In this document: positions 44,576-53,731 of the stretch, one piece after another
Position numbering within the stretch: position 1 is the first letter of the stretch
How the letters are laid out: each line of letters begins with the position of its first letter
Assembly: GCA_035550215.1 (NCBI GenBank)
Contig: DASZPM010000003.1
Coordinates: forward strand, 62,001-126,000
Direction of reading: 5' to 3'
Source: JABDFW01 sp035550215
GTDB taxonomy: Bacteria > Bacteroidota > Bacteroidia > Chitinophagales > Chitinophagaceae
DNA length: 64,000 bases
The notes under the pieces: model-generated
Databases searched by the model: none
The model's input: the letters and a program-made list of their open reading frames with translations, nothing else
What the model was told of the DNA's origin: nothing
Program-made: the position numbers and the translations under genes

Positions 44576-44866
44576 TTACTGCGTATTGTGCATTTGCTTT
44601 ACCTCGTTAACGAATTCTTTAGAAGGTTTAAACGCAGGTATAAAATGTTCGGGGATGTTAACAGCAACATTTTTCTTAATGTTCCTGCCAATTTTTGCAG
44701 CTCTTTTTTTGGTGATGAAACTTCCAAAGCCTCTAACATAAATGTTCTCACCCTTTGATAAATTTTCCTTTATCTCTTTAAGCAAAGTTTCTACTGTAAC
44801 AAGTACATCCACCTTGGGGATGCCTGTTTTGTCAGAAATATTGTTGATGAGATCAGACTTTCTCAT
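44576..44866 (-). CDS. HU/IHF family DNA-binding protein
   Basis: Nucleoid protein of 96 residues with the HU fold: N-terminal helices MRKSDLINNISDKTGIPKVDV, the beta-arm region beginning IYVRGFGSFITKKRAAKIGRN and the arm tip around NIKKNVAVNIPEH. It bends and packs DNA as a dimer. The arm lacks the usual Pro at NPxT (NVAVNIPE is present instead). It stands at the head of the TPR / mS38-like unit and is divergent from mutY. Confidence 0.93.
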   Translation of the reverse strand: MRKSDLINNISDKTGIPKVDVLVTVETLLKEIKENLSKGENIYVRGFGSFITKKRAAKIGRNIKKNVAVNIPEHFIPAFKPSKEFVNEVKQMHNTQ

Positions 44867-45048
44867 ATGGGGTTTGTTTAATTTATAAAATGCCTTTGAT
44901 ATACCAAATATAACAAAAGCTGGTATAAACGAACTAAAATATAAAAATTTATTAGATGTTTTTAGTTGAACGGCAAGCCTTTGAACTCAAAAAATTAATT
45001 AATAAATAAATATATGTAAAATATGAATGAACAGGAAATATATTATTG

Positions 45049-45056
45049 CAAATTTG
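45049..45056 (+). promoter_or_regulatory. -7 box of the mutY promoter
   Basis: CAAATTTG matches TAnnTTTG at 7 of 8 positions. It lies within the open frame that begins at 45027, which favours the ATG at 45063 as the mutY start. Confidence 0.4.
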
Positions 45057-45062
45057 TTCACC

Positions 45063-46151
45063 ATGAAAAAAAAATTTTTTCCACGTGTGTTAATGCACTG
45101 GCATTATACACAAAATAAGCGCCAAATGCCCTGGAAGGGGGAAAAAGACCCTTACAAAGTGTGGCTGAGTGAAGTGATTTTGCAACAAACGCGTGTTGAG
45201 CAGGGATGGGCATACTTTGAGAAATTTGTAGTTAAGTACCCTGGTATTCAATCACTTGCTGCGGCGAAAGACGAAGAGGTTTTTAAATTATGGGAAGGAT
45301 TGGGGTATTATAGCCGCTGCAAAAACCTGCTGGCCACAGCCCGTGAAATTGTATATGATTATGATGGTGCTTTCCCCCGGAATTATGAAAACATACTGGC
45401 TTTAAAAGGCATCGGCACATATACCGCCGCGGCAATAAGTTCTTTCTGTTTTGGATTGCCTTACCCCGTGATTGACGGCAACGTGCTGCGCGTACTGGCA
45501 AGGGTATTTAATATTGATATCCCAATTGACAGCAATGGCGCGGCAAAAATTTTTGGCGCCCTGGCGGCGGAGCTAATTGATAAAAAAGACCCCGGCGCCT
45601 ATAACCAGGCCATTATGGATTTTGGCGCCACGGTATGCAAACCTGCGCTGCCTTTATGTGCTGCCTGCCCTATGCAACAAAACTGCGGGGCTTACAAAGC
45701 CGGCAAGGTAAACCTGCTGCCTGTAAAAGAAAAAACGTTAGTGCGCAAAACGCGCTGGTTAAGCTATTTTATTTTTGAGCACAACAACAGCACGCTAATA
45801 CATAAAAGAATTGCAAAAGATATTTGGCAAAACCTTTTTGAGTTTTACCTTGTTGAAACACCCGATAATCCCAAATGGGATAAAGAGCAGGTGCATGAAT
45901 GGCTTGAAAACAGTTTAGGTATAGCAAATAACCCCCGCATACAAATATTCCCTGCCGAAGCACAGCAGTTAACACACCAGCAGGTAAAAGGCTATTTTAT
46001 AAAAGTAGCTCTTGAAAAAATTCCTGAACCACTTGCTGCGGCTGAGTTTCAATGGCTTACTGCAGAGCAGGTTAAACAACTGGCCTTTCCGCGCTTTATT
46101 AATCACAACTTGCCTAAAAACGCGCTGCAGCCTGAACTTTTTAATTGTTAA
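45063..46151 (+). CDS. mutY: A/G-specific adenine glycosylase
   Basis: Removes adenine mispaired with 8-oxoguanine. From the ATG at 45063 it has 362 residues. Catalytic Glu37 in SEVILQQT, helix-hairpin-helix LKGIGTYTAAAI (114-125), catalytic Asp138 in PVIDGN and the [4Fe-4S] ligands C192-x6-C199-x2-C202-x5-C208. The C-terminal NUDIX-like domain (about 225-355) recognises 8-oxoG. An upstream ATG at 45027 would fall before the predicted promoter. It starts the mutY-ssb-gldE-gldD series typical of Bacteroidota. Confidence 0.96.
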   Translation: MKKKFFPRVLMHWHYTQNKRQMPWKGEKDPYKVWLSEVILQQTRVEQGWAYFEKFVVKYPGIQSLAAAKDEEVFKLWEGLGYYSRCKNLLATAREIVYDYDGAFPRNYENILALKGIGTYTAAAISSFCFGLPYPVIDGNVLRVLARVFNIDIPIDSNGAAKIFGALAAELIDKKDPGAYNQAIMDFGATVCKPALPLCAACPMQQNCGAYKAGKVNLLPVKEKTLVRKTRWLSYFIFEHNNSTLIHKRIAKDIWQNLFEFYLVETPDNPKWDKEQVHEWLENSLGIANNPRIQIFPAEAQQLTHQQVKGYFIKVALEKIPEPLAAAEFQWLTAEQVKQLAFPRFINHNLPKNALQPELFNC

Positions 46152-46245
46152 AGCTGTTTACAGTTGATAAATCTCTGTTTTTTTTGTTAATTTTAAAATG
46201 GAAAGCATAAGCTAATATTTACAGGATGAATTAAAAATCAATTGT

Positions 46246-46698
46246 ATGAGAGGTGTAAACAGGGTAATGCTAATAGGCAATTTAGGAAAAGACCCGGATG
46301 TTCAGTATCTTGAAGGTAATATTGCAGTAGCAAAATTTCCCCTGGCGACAACAGAAACGTACAAAGACAGGACCGGAAAGCTTATATCGCAAACGGAATG
46401 GCATACGGTTGTTTTATGGAGAGGGTTGGCTGAACTGGCGCAAAAGTATTTGCACAAGGGAAGCCTTATATACGTAGAAGGCAGGTTAAGAACAAGAAGT
46501 TGGGAAGATAAGGAAGGCAATAAAAAATTTGCAACTGAAATTGTAGGTGATAACCTGATAATGCTTGATAAACGCGGAGATGGCCACGGGGGCGGTTATC
46601 CATCTCACGGTGCGGCAGGCGGCGAGGGCGCAGAAGGCTTTCCCGGCGCGGACATTCCGCCGTTGACAGATGACCCAGACGTTGGCTTGCCCTTTTAA
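46246..46698 (+). CDS. ssb: Single-stranded DNA-binding protein
   Basis: OB-fold SSB of 150 residues. N-terminal MRGVNRVMLIGNLGKDPDVQY, AKFPLATTETY and TEWHTVVLWRGLAELAQKYLHKGSLIYVEGRL make up the DNA-binding domain (1-105). A Gly-rich linker leads to the acidic tip LTDDPDVGLPF, the docking site for repair partners. Located between mutY and gldE. Confidence 0.96.
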   Translation: MRGVNRVMLIGNLGKDPDVQYLEGNIAVAKFPLATTETYKDRTGKLISQTEWHTVVLWRGLAELAQKYLHKGSLIYVEGRLRTRSWEDKEGNKKFATEIVGDNLIMLDKRGDGHGGGYPSHGAAGGEGAEGFPGADIPPLTDDPDVGLPF

Positions 46699-46791
46699 AA
46701 ACTGTTATTAATTTTAAATGTTTGAAAGCCCTTTTACAGTAAAATGCAATAGTTTGCTGTAAACTTGTATTGTTAACCAAAAAAAGCCAAC

Positions 46792-48123
46792 TTGCAAAAT
46801 ATCTGCTTAGCAACACATTCTTTTTCACCCTTAGTTATACTTGCTGCAGGTACCCCGCCGGTAACCACGGCATTTACTATTATATTGCTGGTGCTGATAA
46901 TGTTTTCGTTTATTGTATCGGGCGCTGAAGTGGCTTATTTTTCCCTCACCTCCAAAGACATCAACCTGCTTAAAACCAAAGAGCAGCCATCCTACAAAAA
47001 AATTGTTGACCTGCTGGAAGAGCCAAGGCTGTTACTTGCATCACTGCTTATTGGCCATAACCTCATTAACATAGCCATTATCATCCTGTCGGGTTTAATA
47101 ATTGATGATACGGTGCATATAGCCACCAATATGTGGTGGATAATATTGCTGGTTAAAATAATCCTTATTTCGTGCCTGCTGCTCGTGTTTTGTGAAATTA
47201 TGCCCCGTATAGTGGCGGGCAATAACAACATACGCTTTGCTGAATACACCAGCCTGGTGGTTGAAATGGTATATTTTGCTTTTAAACGCATGGGCAGTTG
47301 GCTGGTAAAATATACCGACGTGATTGAAAAAAGGATTGGTAATGCCGATAAAAGCCGCTATGGCTCTGAAGAGCTGGATAATGCTATTGGAACGGAAGAA
47401 AATGAAGACGAGAAAAACATACTACGAGGCATTGCCAAATTTGGCGATATAACCGTTAAACAGATTATGCGTTCCCGCCTTGATGTTAACGGAATTGATG
47501 AAAAGACCCCCTTTAACGAGGTGATACGGCGGATTGAAGAATTGCATTACAGCAGGCTGCCTGTTTATAAAGACGACCTTGACGAAGTGGTAGGTATTAT
47601 TAATACCAAAGACGTTTTGCCTTTTATTGACAGCCCGGCGGATTTTGACTGGCACAAATTAAAACGCCCGCCGTATTTTGTACACGAGCAAAAGCTTATT
47701 AAAGACCTGTTACGCGAGTTTCAGTCTAAACACATACATTTTGCAGTGGTTGTTGATGAGTTTGGCGGCACAAGCGGTATAGTAACGCTGGAAGATGTGA
47801 TGGAGGAAATTATAGGCGACATAAGAGATGAATTTGATGAAGAAGAAAGCGGCTTTAAAAAGGTGGACGATTACAATTACATTTTTGACGGCAAAACCAC
47901 GCTGGTGGATGTTTGCAAACTGATGGAATTGCCGGTGGATATATTTGATGGTATTAAAGGCAACAGCGAGTCGCTTGCGGGGCTTGTGCTGGAACTGGCA
48001 GGCGAAATACCGCCGGTAAATACTGCTGTGCCGTCGGGAGATTTTGAGTTTACCGTACTTGAAATAGCCAAAAACCGCCTGCAAAAAATAAAAATCGGTA
48101 TAAAACCAAGACCCGAAAAATAA
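46792..48123 (+). CDS. gldE: Gliding motility-associated protein GldE (CorC/hemolysin family)
   Basis: Inner-membrane protein of 443 residues. DUF21 domain with hydrophobic helices (about 26-50, 85-105, 110-135), a CBS pair (about 220-345, IMRSRLDVNGIDEKTP; YFVHEQKLIKDLLREF; FGGTSGIVTLEDVMEEIIGDI) and the CorC_HlyC transporter-associated domain (about 360-440). Identification as GldE rests on the position directly before gldD after mutY-ssb. The start is the TTG at 46792, the first possible start after an in-frame stop at 46774. Confidence 0.9.
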   Translation: MQNICLATHSFSPLVILAAGTPPVTTAFTIILLVLIMFSFIVSGAEVAYFSLTSKDINLLKTKEQPSYKKIVDLLEEPRLLLASLLIGHNLINIAIIILSGLIIDDTVHIATNMWWIILLVKIILISCLLLVFCEIMPRIVAGNNNIRFAEYTSLVVEMVYFAFKRMGSWLVKYTDVIEKRIGNADKSRYGSEELDNAIGTEENEDEKNILRGIAKFGDITVKQIMRSRLDVNGIDEKTPFNEVIRRIEELHYSRLPVYKDDLDEVVGIINTKDVLPFIDSPADFDWHKLKRPPYFVHEQKLIKDLLREFQSKHIHFAVVVDEFGGTSGIVTLEDVMEEIIGDIRDEFDEEESGFKKVDDYNYIFDGKTTLVDVCKLMELPVDIFDGIKGNSESLAGLVLELAGEIPPVNTAVPSGDFEFTVLEIAKNRLQKIKIGIKPRPEK

Positions 48124-48183
48124 TATACGCTGCAGCTTTGCGTTGTAGGCGTACTCGATTACTAATGAGAAGAGGAAATATTC

Positions 48184-48813
48184 ATGAGCAGTAGAGGCAA
48201 ACTAATATGTACACCGTTGTCACGGTTCCGGGCACCCCTTGCAGTATTGTTTTTCGCTTTGTGTTTTTGGTGCTGCAACTCAACCTACACCCCAAAACCA
48301 ACAGGTTATTTTAAAATCAGCTTTCCCCCTAAACAATACCAGGTTTTTGACAAACCCGGGTATCCCTATACATTTGAATACCCGGTTTATGCAACAGTAG
48401 AAAAAGACTCTACGTTTTTTGACACTACTGCCGAAAATCCATGGTGGATAAACATTGACTTTCCGCGATTTAACGGTAAGATATACGTAAGCTACAAGAT
48501 AATAGGCCCCAATAAACTTAACAAACTGCTGAACGACACCTATAACCTTACCAATAAGCACTCAGTAAGGGCAGATTATATTGGCGACTCGCTTATTGAA
48601 ACCCCCAATGGTGTACACGGCACCTTTTTTAACGTGGAAGGTGATGTGGCAACTGCCAACCAGTTTTTTCTTACAGACTCCACCAGGAATTTTCTTCGCG
48701 GGGCGCTATATTTTGACGCAACTCCTAACCAGGATTCCCTTAAACCGGTAAACGATTTCCTGGTGCAGGATATGAAGCACCTGATTAATACGTTTAAGTG
48801 GAAGAAGCCGTAA
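48184..48813 (+). CDS. gldD: Gliding motility lipoprotein GldD
   Basis: Lipoprotein of 209 residues required for gliding in Flavobacterium johnsoniae. After the hydrophobic stretch comes a lipobox ending at Cys30 or Cys31 (LCFWCC), then the GldD opening TPKPTGYFKISFP and KYISYK-like strands (IYVSYKIIG), and NGVHGTFFNVEGDVATANQFFLTDS. It lies 60 bp after gldE, on the same strand. Confidence 0.93.
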   Translation: MSSRGKLICTPLSRFRAPLAVLFFALCFWCCNSTYTPKPTGYFKISFPPKQYQVFDKPGYPYTFEYPVYATVEKDSTFFDTTAENPWWINIDFPRFNGKIYVSYKIIGPNKLNKLLNDTYNLTNKHSVRADYIGDSLIETPNGVHGTFFNVEGDVATANQFFLTDSTRNFLRGALYFDATPNQDSLKPVNDFLVQDMKHLINTFKWKKP

Positions 48814-48933
48814 CAATGGGGTTGGTAATAATGACTAATGGCGTAATGGTGCGGGATAGTGGGTAACGGTAATAACGTATCTTCGCGCATAATAAAAATA
48901 ACAGTTTTAAATACCCTTTAGGGCTGGGAAACG

Positions 48934-49521
48934 ATGATAGCAATAGACAACAAGCTTATTAGCGACGAGGTTATTGAGGAGCAATTTGTGTGCGACCTGA
49001 ATAAGTGCAAGGGAGGCTGTTGTGAAGACGGCGATGCCGGCGCGCCCCTGGAAATAGAAGAACTGGATGAATTGATAAATAATTTTGAAGCCATAAGGCC
49101 ATACCTTACCAAAGAGGGGCTGAAAGTTATTGAAAAGAACGGCAAATACAATTATGACCGGGAGTTTGGCTGGGTGACGCCAACCATTGACGGGGGAATT
49201 TGCGCTTACGGCTTCCGGGATGAAAAAGGTATTATAAAATGTGGTATTGAAGCCGCGTATTATGACGGCAAACTCGGCTGGAAAAAGCCGGTGAGTTGCC
49301 ACCTCTTTCCCATACGTGTAACAAAAAGCAAACTGGAGCCGGGCACTGAATATGTAAACTATGAGCCGCGGCAGGACTTATGCAAAGCGGCCTGCAAATT
49401 GGGTAGAAGCCTTAAGGTGCCGGTGTACCTGTTTTTAAAAGATGCTATTATACGCAAGTACGGCGAGGAATTTTATAACACACTTGCCGCGACAGCGGAG
49501 CATGTAAAGGAAGAGAAGTAG
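48934..49521 (+). CDS. DUF3109 family protein
   Basis: Soluble protein of 195 residues with eight or so conserved Cys residues: FVCDLNKCKGGCCEDGDAGAPL at the start, GGICAYGF, GIIKCGIE, VSCHLFPIR and LCKAACKLG. The pattern suggests a metal or iron-sulfur site and a distant tie to YkgJ zinc/iron-chelating proteins. Function is unknown. The DUF is widespread in Bacteroidota. Confidence 0.9.
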   Translation: MIAIDNKLISDEVIEEQFVCDLNKCKGGCCEDGDAGAPLEIEELDELINNFEAIRPYLTKEGLKVIEKNGKYNYDREFGWVTPTIDGGICAYGFRDEKGIIKCGIEAAYYDGKLGWKKPVSCHLFPIRVTKSKLEPGTEYVNYEPRQDLCKAACKLGRSLKVPVYLFLKDAIIRKYGEEFYNTLAATAEHVKEEK

Positions 49522-49572
49522 TTACAGCCGGTTTGCGATAATATGCAATGAAATTAAAAATATTAATAGCAA

Positions 49573-50955
49573 ATGTCATCAAACTCCGCATCATCATTTA
49601 TAGCCAAAAGCACCATTAAGGCGGCCGACCTGGAACACAGGCGCAAGATAAACTTTAACATAGGTAAGTATAATGCCGTGGTGGTAGATGGCAAAAGCCA
49701 ATTCAGCAATGTAATGCTGGCCCGCGAACGCGCGAAGAATGCCAAATGGAAGGCCATTGAAAACCTTGACGCGAACCTGGAGAATTTTGAAAAGCTTATT
49801 ACCGAACGCGGGGCAAAAGTAATATGGGCGGAAACCGCGGAACAGGCGCTGGAAGAAGTGGGCAAAATTTGTGATGCCAAAAATTGCCGCACACTCGTTA
49901 AGAGCAAAAGCATGGTTACGGAGGAGATTCACCTTAACAAATACCTGGAGAAGAAAGGTATTGAGAGCGTGGAGACTGATTTAGGCGAATATATTCAGCA
50001 GTTAGATAATGAGCCACCATACCACATTGTTACGCCCGCCATGCATAAAAGCAAGGAAGATGTGGCAAAACTTTTCGCGGAAAAATTCGGCACTTCGCCA
50101 ACACTTACGCCGGAACAGCTTACACTGGTGGCCCGCCAGAAACTGCGGGAAAAATATACGGCTGCAGAGGTAGGCGTAACGGGCGCCAATTTTATTATTG
50201 CCGATATTGGCGCTGTTGCCGTTACTGAAAACGAAGGCAATGCCCGCTTAAGCTGTGCATGGCCCAAAACACATATTGTTATTGCCGCCATTGAAAAAGT
50301 AATACCCAGCCTTACCGATTTAAATACCTTTTGGCCCCTGCTGGCAACCTACGGCACAGGGCAAAAAATTACCGTTTACAATACTATTATAACCGGCCCG
50401 CGCCAACCAGGGGAAACTGACGGCCCGGAAGAAATGTATGTTATATTGCTGGACAATGGCAGGACTAATTTACTGGCTAACCCCACTACGCGCGAGGCAT
50501 TGTATTGCATACGCTGCGGCGCCTGTTTAAATGCCTGCCCTGTATATAAGAATATTGGCGGCCACAGCTATGAAACGGCTTACAGCGGGCCCATTGGCAG
50601 CGTTATAACGCCGCATTTAAAAGGCCTGGATGAATACAAGCATTTAAGTTATGCATCATCTCTTTGCGGTAACTGCACAGAGGTGTGCCCGGTGCGTATT
50701 AACCTGCATGAATTGCTTTTGGAAAACAGGCACGAGGCTGTACAGGAAGGCGACAGCACGCTGGGTGAGCGCGTTGCATGGAAGGTGTGGAAACAGGCAA
50801 GCCTGCACCGCGGTATGATGAACATGGGAAACGGTAAACTTAAAAATATGGTGGTGAATAAGGTGTTTAAGGCGTGGACGGCGCACCATGGCGACCTTGA
50901 CTTTAGCCAGAAGACATTTAACGAAATGTGGAAGGATAAGCAGAAGGAAAGTTAA
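49573..50955 (+). CDS. lutB: LutB/LldF-type iron-sulfur protein
   Basis: Protein of 460 residues of the LutB family, an iron-sulfur part of the LutABC L-lactate oxidation system. The LUD domain (about 60-290, LVKSKSMVTEEIHLNKYLE, TGANFIIADIGAVAVTENEGNARL) precedes two [4Fe-4S] motifs: C312-x2-C315-x2-C318-x3-C322 and C365-x2-C368-x3-C372. The C-terminal part is normal. No lutA or lutC is next to it: DUF3109 lies upstream and a Uma2 gene downstream, so the partners, if present, are elsewhere. Confidence 0.9.
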   Translation: MSSNSASSFIAKSTIKAADLEHRRKINFNIGKYNAVVVDGKSQFSNVMLARERAKNAKWKAIENLDANLENFEKLITERGAKVIWAETAEQALEEVGKICDAKNCRTLVKSKSMVTEEIHLNKYLEKKGIESVETDLGEYIQQLDNEPPYHIVTPAMHKSKEDVAKLFAEKFGTSPTLTPEQLTLVARQKLREKYTAAEVGVTGANFIIADIGAVAVTENEGNARLSCAWPKTHIVIAAIEKVIPSLTDLNTFWPLLATYGTGQKITVYNTIITGPRQPGETDGPEEMYVILLDNGRTNLLANPTTREALYCIRCGACLNACPVYKNIGGHSYETAYSGPIGSVITPHLKGLDEYKHLSYASSLCGNCTEVCPVRINLHELLLENRHEAVQEGDSTLGERVAWKVWKQASLHRGMMNMGNGKLKNMVVNKVFKAWTAHHGDLDFSQKTFNEMWKDKQKES

Positions 50956-50969
50956 ATACTTATTTTTTG

Positions 50970-50977
50970 TAAATTTG
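50970..50977 (+). promoter_or_regulatory. -7 box of the Uma2-deacetylase unit
   Basis: TAAATTTG is a perfect TAnnTTTG box 17 bp before the ATG at 50994, so this unit has its own promoter apart from lutB. Confidence 0.55.
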
Positions 50978-50993
50978 AGAAAATGGCAGGTGT

Positions 50994-51545
50994 ATGAAAG
51001 AAGTTATTTTGGATAAGCCTTTTGCAAGTGAGCAGGAATACTTTCTTTTTGAAGAAAAAAGTGAGTTGAAACATGAATATATTAACGGAACCCTTTTTGA
51101 AATGAGCGGGACATCAAAATATCATAATTTCATAGTGGTTAATCTTGTAATGTTGCTGAAGCCCCTTTTGGCTGGCACCACTAAACAACTTACACTTGAT
51201 GGTTACAAGGTTCGCACACCTGATGGCAATTTCTTTTATCCTGGTATTGCAGTAAGCGAAACTGGTGGCCATAAGTATTATACCGATGAGCCAATCCTGG
51301 TTGTGGAAGTATTATCAGGTTCTACCAGGAGGTATGATCTCTCCGATAAATTCATTCAATACAGAAAATGCCCTTCACTGCAATATTACCTGTGTGTTGA
51401 GCCGGCGAAGAGAGTAATATACTTTTACCATAAGGCCGATAATAACGAATGGGTGGTTGAAGAGGCTTTTACCGATGATGATGCTGTTATTACATTGCCT
51501 GCATTAAATATTGCCCTGCAGTTAAAGGATATTTACAATAGCTGA
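50994..51545 (+). CDS. Uma2 family protein (DUF820), active-site Asp missing
   Basis: A 183-residue protein of the Uma2 group (PD-(D/E)XK fold). Recognisable parts are YFLFEEKSELKHEYINGTLFEMSG, the strand of the usual PD motif, and EPILVVEVLSGSTRRYDLSDK with Glu105. Where the family has Pro-Asp this protein reads Pro83-Gly84 (codons CCT GGT), so the metal-binding Asp is lost by what may be a single base change. Nuclease activity is therefore doubtful. Its stop codon overlaps the next gene's start by one base. Confidence 0.82.
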   Translation: MKEVILDKPFASEQEYFLFEEKSELKHEYINGTLFEMSGTSKYHNFIVVNLVMLLKPLLAGTTKQLTLDGYKVRTPDGNFFYPGIAVSETGGHKYYTDEPILVVEVLSGSTRRYDLSDKFIQYRKCPSLQYYLCVEPAKRVIYFYHKADNNEWVVEEAFTDDDAVITLPALNIALQLKDIYNS

Positions 51546-52846
51546 TGCTGCTAATTTACACCCCCGATGTTTCGTCACGCTTTGCTTATACAGCAGATGT
51601 ATTGTTTTCACAGGCAAGTAATAATGCCTTTACAATTACTACCGGCAAGGATGAGTTTTTGAGCTTTACCGGCGCCAAAATAAATTACTCAAACCAGCCG
51701 TTGAGAAATGATGAGCTATGGGTACAGCCACATGGCTTGTTGTTTGAGCATGATATAAAGCCACAGGTAATTGATGTATTTGAATGGAATAACCTGAAGG
51801 CTTTTTTTAAAACTGGCGGTGATGCCGGATTTGATGTGTTTGCTGCAGCTTTTTACCTGGTGAGCCGTTATGAAGAATACCTGCCGCATGCAAAAGACGA
51901 ATACGGCCGCTATGCACATACCAACAGTATTGCCTTTAAAGAACGCTTCCTGCATGTGCCCCTGGTTAACCTTTGGCTGAAGGAACTGGCTAAAATGATG
52001 GAGGGTAAATTTCCATCCTTCACTTTTCACTTTTTGTCTTTCAACTTCACCCCCACCTACGATATTGATATTGCGTATGCCTACAAAGGCAAAGGGTTTA
52101 AACGTAATGCGGGCGCACTTGCCAGGGCTATTAAAGAGGGCCGGCCAGGCGACATAGCAGAATGGCTGGATGCTGCCTCAGGTTTTGGAGAAGACCCTTT
52201 TGATACTTACCGCTGGCTGGATAATTATCATAATCATTACAAGCTAAAGCCCATTTATTTTTTCTTGCTGGCTCAGCAGCCGGGTTTGTATGACAAAAAC
52301 ATCTCTCCTGAAAAACCCATTATGCGGCGGTTGATTAAAAAACACGCGGAAAAATATGAAACAGGTATTCACCCCTCATGGCAAAGCGGGGATGACGAGA
52401 CGTTACTGGCACAAGAAATCGGCATGTTGCAAAGCATTACAGGCAGTAAGGTAATGCGCAGCCGGCAGCATTATATTCGCATGCAATTGCCCGGTATATA
52501 CCGCGTACTGTTAAAATATGGTATTATTGAAGACTATACCATGGGTTATGGCAGCATAAATGGTTTCAGGGCATCTGTTGCTACCCCGTTTTACTGGTAT
52601 GATTTGGAGAAGGAAGAAAAAACCGGGCTGCTGCTTCGCCCTTATTGTTACATGGAGGCAAACTCGTATTTTGAACAACACTATACTGCAGAACAAGCCA
52701 CAGATGAGTTACAGCAATACCACGATATTGTAAAGGCGGTAAGCGGCCAGTTAATAACTATCTTTCACAATCACTTTATCACACAGCAACAGCAATGGCA
52801 GCCGTGGAAGTACATGTATGCGGCATTTTTGCAGCAAAACCTTTAG
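51545..52846 (+). CDS. Polysaccharide deacetylase-like protein (DUF7033 type)
   Basis: Soluble protein of 433 residues. The N-terminal part (about 1-165) matches the DUF7033 region that precedes a deacetylase-like domain in Bacteroidota; the second part holds FTPTYDIDIAYAYKGKG (NodB-like motif 1 with the T-x-D-x-D), IYFFLLAQ, EIGIHPSWQS-like TGIHPSW and IIFHNHFI-like TIFHNHF. It may remove acetyl groups from cell-surface glycans. It overlaps the Uma2 gene by one base at its start and a convergent gene by four bases at its end. Confidence 0.75.
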   Translation: MLLIYTPDVSSRFAYTADVLFSQASNNAFTITTGKDEFLSFTGAKINYSNQPLRNDELWVQPHGLLFEHDIKPQVIDVFEWNNLKAFFKTGGDAGFDVFAAAFYLVSRYEEYLPHAKDEYGRYAHTNSIAFKERFLHVPLVNLWLKELAKMMEGKFPSFTFHFLSFNFTPTYDIDIAYAYKGKGFKRNAGALARAIKEGRPGDIAEWLDAASGFGEDPFDTYRWLDNYHNHYKLKPIYFFLLAQQPGLYDKNISPEKPIMRRLIKKHAEKYETGIHPSWQSGDDETLLAQEIGMLQSITGSKVMRSRQHYIRMQLPGIYRVLLKYGIIEDYTMGYGSINGFRASVATPFYWYDLEKEEKTGLLLRPYCYMEANSYFEQHYTAEQATDELQQYHDIVKAVSGQLITIFHNHFITQQQQWQPWKYMYAAFLQQNL

Positions 52847-53286
52847 GCTACAGCCATAGTGCTGGTTTGGAAAATTGGCGTGGTCGCTTCAACTTGGTCT
52901 GCAATAATTGCTTTAGCAAATTCAAACTGGGCCTTATGGCTGCACCCTTTTTCGTTTGTAATGGCAGTAAAGCTTTTATACAGGTTTTGCAATACTTTGT
53001 ACACTTTTAAAATTGGCTGGGCCTTTTGCCTGTCCTGTAATTGCTGGTATTGCCTTACAAATTCACGCATAAGGCTTAAAAGGTAAAGGCGTAATTCAAC
53101 ACAATCAGCGGAGCTGTGGTATTCAAGGTTAGCTATCTCAAGCTGTATTTTAGTAAGATGTTTCATAAAAGCAGATGTTATTATGTTCTCCTGTAAAACA
53201 AAAAGCTTACCACTGCGCTGTACAGTTATTTTTACCTGAGAAAAAGCTTGTTTATTAACAAAGTTGTAGCAAAAATTTCCCAGCAC
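52843..53286 (-). CDS. Hypothetical protein
   Basis: Unrecognised protein of 147 residues from a GTG at 53286, or 107 from the ATG at 53166. The predicted structure is mostly helical (KIQLEIANLEYHSSADCVELRLYLLSLMREFVRQYQQLQD). There is no signal peptide and no Cys cluster. It follows the small gene at 53300 by 13 bp, which supports the longer start, and its 3' end overlaps the deacetylase gene by four bases on the other strand. Confidence 0.5.
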   Translation of the reverse strand: MLGNFCYNFVNKQAFSQVKITVQRSGKLFVLQENIITSAFMKHLTKIQLEIANLEYHSSADCVELRLYLLSLMREFVRQYQQLQDRQKAQPILKVYKVLQNLYKSFTAITNEKGCSHKAQFEFAKAIIADQVEATTPIFQTSTMAVA

Positions 53287-53299
53287 CGCCCGTTAAAGC

Positions 53300-53551
53300 C
53301 TATTTCCCCCTGAAACGAAATGAAATATCCCTTATTCTTTCGGGGAAAATATCATTTCTAAAAGCCAGTTCTTCCGGGTACAATCTTATTGAACCATTGG
53401 ATAATCTCACCATATAATCGCCATAATCGGTAAGCGAATGCTCCGTGTATGTTCCTATGTCTTTTTTCACTGCCCTTACTTTTGCAAGCAGCGCCTCAAT
53501 TTCAGGCTGCCCGTATTCTTTTACACTCATTGCAATAGCTTTATTCATCAT
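53300..53551 (-). CDS. Small hypothetical protein
   Basis: An 83-residue protein of normal composition (MSVKEYGQPEIEALLAKVRAVKKDIGT.. ending RDISFRFRGK). I do not recognise a family. It looks like the first gene of a two-gene unit with 52843-53286. Confidence 0.45.
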   Translation of the reverse strand: MMNKAIAMSVKEYGQPEIEALLAKVRAVKKDIGTYTEHSLTDYGDYMVRLSNGSIRLYPEELAFRNDIFPERIRDISFRFRGK

Positions 53552-53731
53552 TCAGCAAAATTTGTACCCCAAAACAGGTATTTTATGTTTTATGTATAAC
53601 GCTTTTAAGTAATGCTAAGTATATTTTTAGTAGTTTTTTGCATTACTGTTGCTTCTGCGTAAAAAATAATACAATATCTTACAGCAGGTTGCATTATGTT
53701 TATCTTTTGCCATACTTAAAATTTACACTAT

